Source: Chlorobaculum parvum NCIB 8327 (lineage in GTDB: Bacteria; Bacteroidota; Chlorobiia; Chlorobiales; Chlorobiaceae). From it: 64,000 nt of DNA. Location of the stretch: assembly GCF_000020505.1 (NCBI RefSeq), contig NC_011027.1, forward strand, positions 1,100,001 to 1,164,000, in the 5' to 3' direction. How positions within the stretch are numbered: the stretch's first letter is position 1; every line of letters begins with the position of its first letter. Position numbers and translations under genes: made by a program. Of the stretch, positions 63,400 through 64,000 are shown in pieces. A model generated the notes under the pieces. That model made no database searches. It was not told where the DNA came from and worked only from the letters and a program-made list of their open reading frames with translations.

Positions 63400-64000
63400 A
63401 TGGGTATGTCACTTCCTTCGAGCTGGCTCAGTATTGATGGCTCCGAACCACAGTACCATGAAGTTAAACTTCCCATATCCCGTCATACATGGCTTCCGTT
63501 TGCGGACGTCCCGCACTCTTACGATCATGTTGCCCTTTATAACGACCTGAAAAACGCATACCCCGAGGGTTTTGTCATCCGTGGGTGTCCTCCTGAGATC
63601 AGCCAACTCTTTCATGCATTGCGGCACGACACCTGCCGCACAGGAGTCGATGCCGTCATCGACCTGTCCGACCGTTCCCACTTCGATGGGAAAAAGGTTC
63701 TGGCTGCACTCAAGCGCGGATGGCGTCACGGATCGGTTGAAGAGATTCCTCTGAACAAAGATCACGCCGATCGGCTTCAGCTTCTCATATCCGAATCATC
63801 GCATGCCGGAAAACCGCCATTGAAACATCTGTTCCGGAACGATCCTCTGAATGCCTCCAGATGCTTTGTTTTTCGCTCATTTTCCGGGCACTGGCTGGCC
63901 TGCCTGACGCTGACCAGACAGACAGAAAATGCTTACCGTACTGAATTGATGATTCGCAACCGACATGCTCCTGGAGACATCATGGAGTGTCTGATTGCCG
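63400..64000 (+). CDS. DUF2156-like acyltransferase-fold protein (3' partial)
   Basis: From ATG 63400 the frame stays open for 200 codons to the edge of the window. Residues about 120-200 show the GNAT-fold DUF2156 pattern seen in lysyl-phosphatidylglycerol synthase ends: RCFVFRSFSGHWLACLTLTR, then TELMIRNRHAPGDIMECLI. The N-terminal half (SWLSIDGSEPQYHEVKLP) has no clear match. It may be a stand-alone DUF2156 protein. An ATG two codons later is an alternative start. No ribosome-binding site is obvious. Confidence 0.6.
   Translation, partial: MGMSLPSSWLSIDGSEPQYHEVKLPISRHTWLPFADVPHSYDHVALYNDLKNAYPEGFVIRGCPPEISQLFHALRHDTCRTGVDAVIDLSDRSHFDGKKVLAALKRGWRHGSVEEIPLNKDHADRLQLLISESSHAGKPPLKHLFRNDPLNASRCFVFRSFSGHWLACLTLTRQTENAYRTELMIRNRHAPGDIMECLIA

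Overview
The window is a piece of chromosome from a green sulfur bacterium, most likely a Chlorobaculum species close to C. tepidum or C. parvum. The evidence is a linked set of photoautotroph genes: both subunits of ATP-citrate lyase (aclB-aclA, reverse TCA cycle), a flavoprotein of the sulfide:quinone reductase family beside them, a BciA-type 8-vinyl reductase for (bacterio)chlorophyll synthesis, and a rubredoxin pair. Most genes are GC-rich. A few AT-rich islands stand out as probable acquisitions. No rRNA, tRNA, CRISPR array, insertion sequence or phage was seen.

Layout. 1-5.9 kb: tail of an MscS channel, two LolC/E-like permeases, a repeat-rich gap, a 52-aa rubredoxin, an acetyltransferase reading in frame into a second rubredoxin, a lipocalin and a GDT1-like transporter. 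5.9-10 kb: a HerA/DUF87-type ATPase and a FetAB-like ABC pair. 10.6-12.5 kb: a secreted caspase-fold-like protein followed by a small secreted protein made only of its N-terminal domain. 12.5-19.2 kb: lgt, aclBA, sqr-like gene and a phosphotransacylase. 19.2-32 kb: LysR regulator, dipeptidase, a degenerate cyclase-like protein, purT, a START-like protein, a TauE/DUF1634 pair, a tandem acetyltransferase, a second MscS, bciA and several small genes. 32-40.5 kb: a complete recC-recB-recD operon. 40.6-42.7 kb: an AT-rich accessory stretch with a frameshifted DUF2442 gene, an HNH protein and a membrane HExxH protein. 42.8-53.3 kb: lapA-like gene, RRM protein, a thiol/flavin redox cluster (tlpA-like, DUF4266, DUF3570, apbE, dsbD), a metallopeptidase-like protein, and lipA. 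53.6-60.2 kb: an RsiV-like protein, a cupin and a YbhGFSR-like ABC exporter split by a repeat cluster. 60.2-63.1 kb: an AT-rich Mrr-STAND NTPase followed by a frameshifted TIR-like gene, probably an anti-phage module. The window closes inside a DUF2156-like gene.

The least described systems are: (1) the caspase-like protein and its stand-alone N-terminal-domain partner; (2) the DUF3570 barrel, which carries two copies of an ApbE-type flavinylation motif and lies in one cluster with ApbE, DUF4266, TlpA-like and DsbD proteins; (3) the Mrr-STAND/TIR pair; (4) an aspzincin-like metallopeptidase whose N-terminus resembles injection-system cargo; and (5) the in-frame acetyltransferase-rubredoxin junction with an internal ribosome-binding site. 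All functional claims come from reading motifs by eye; no database search was possible.
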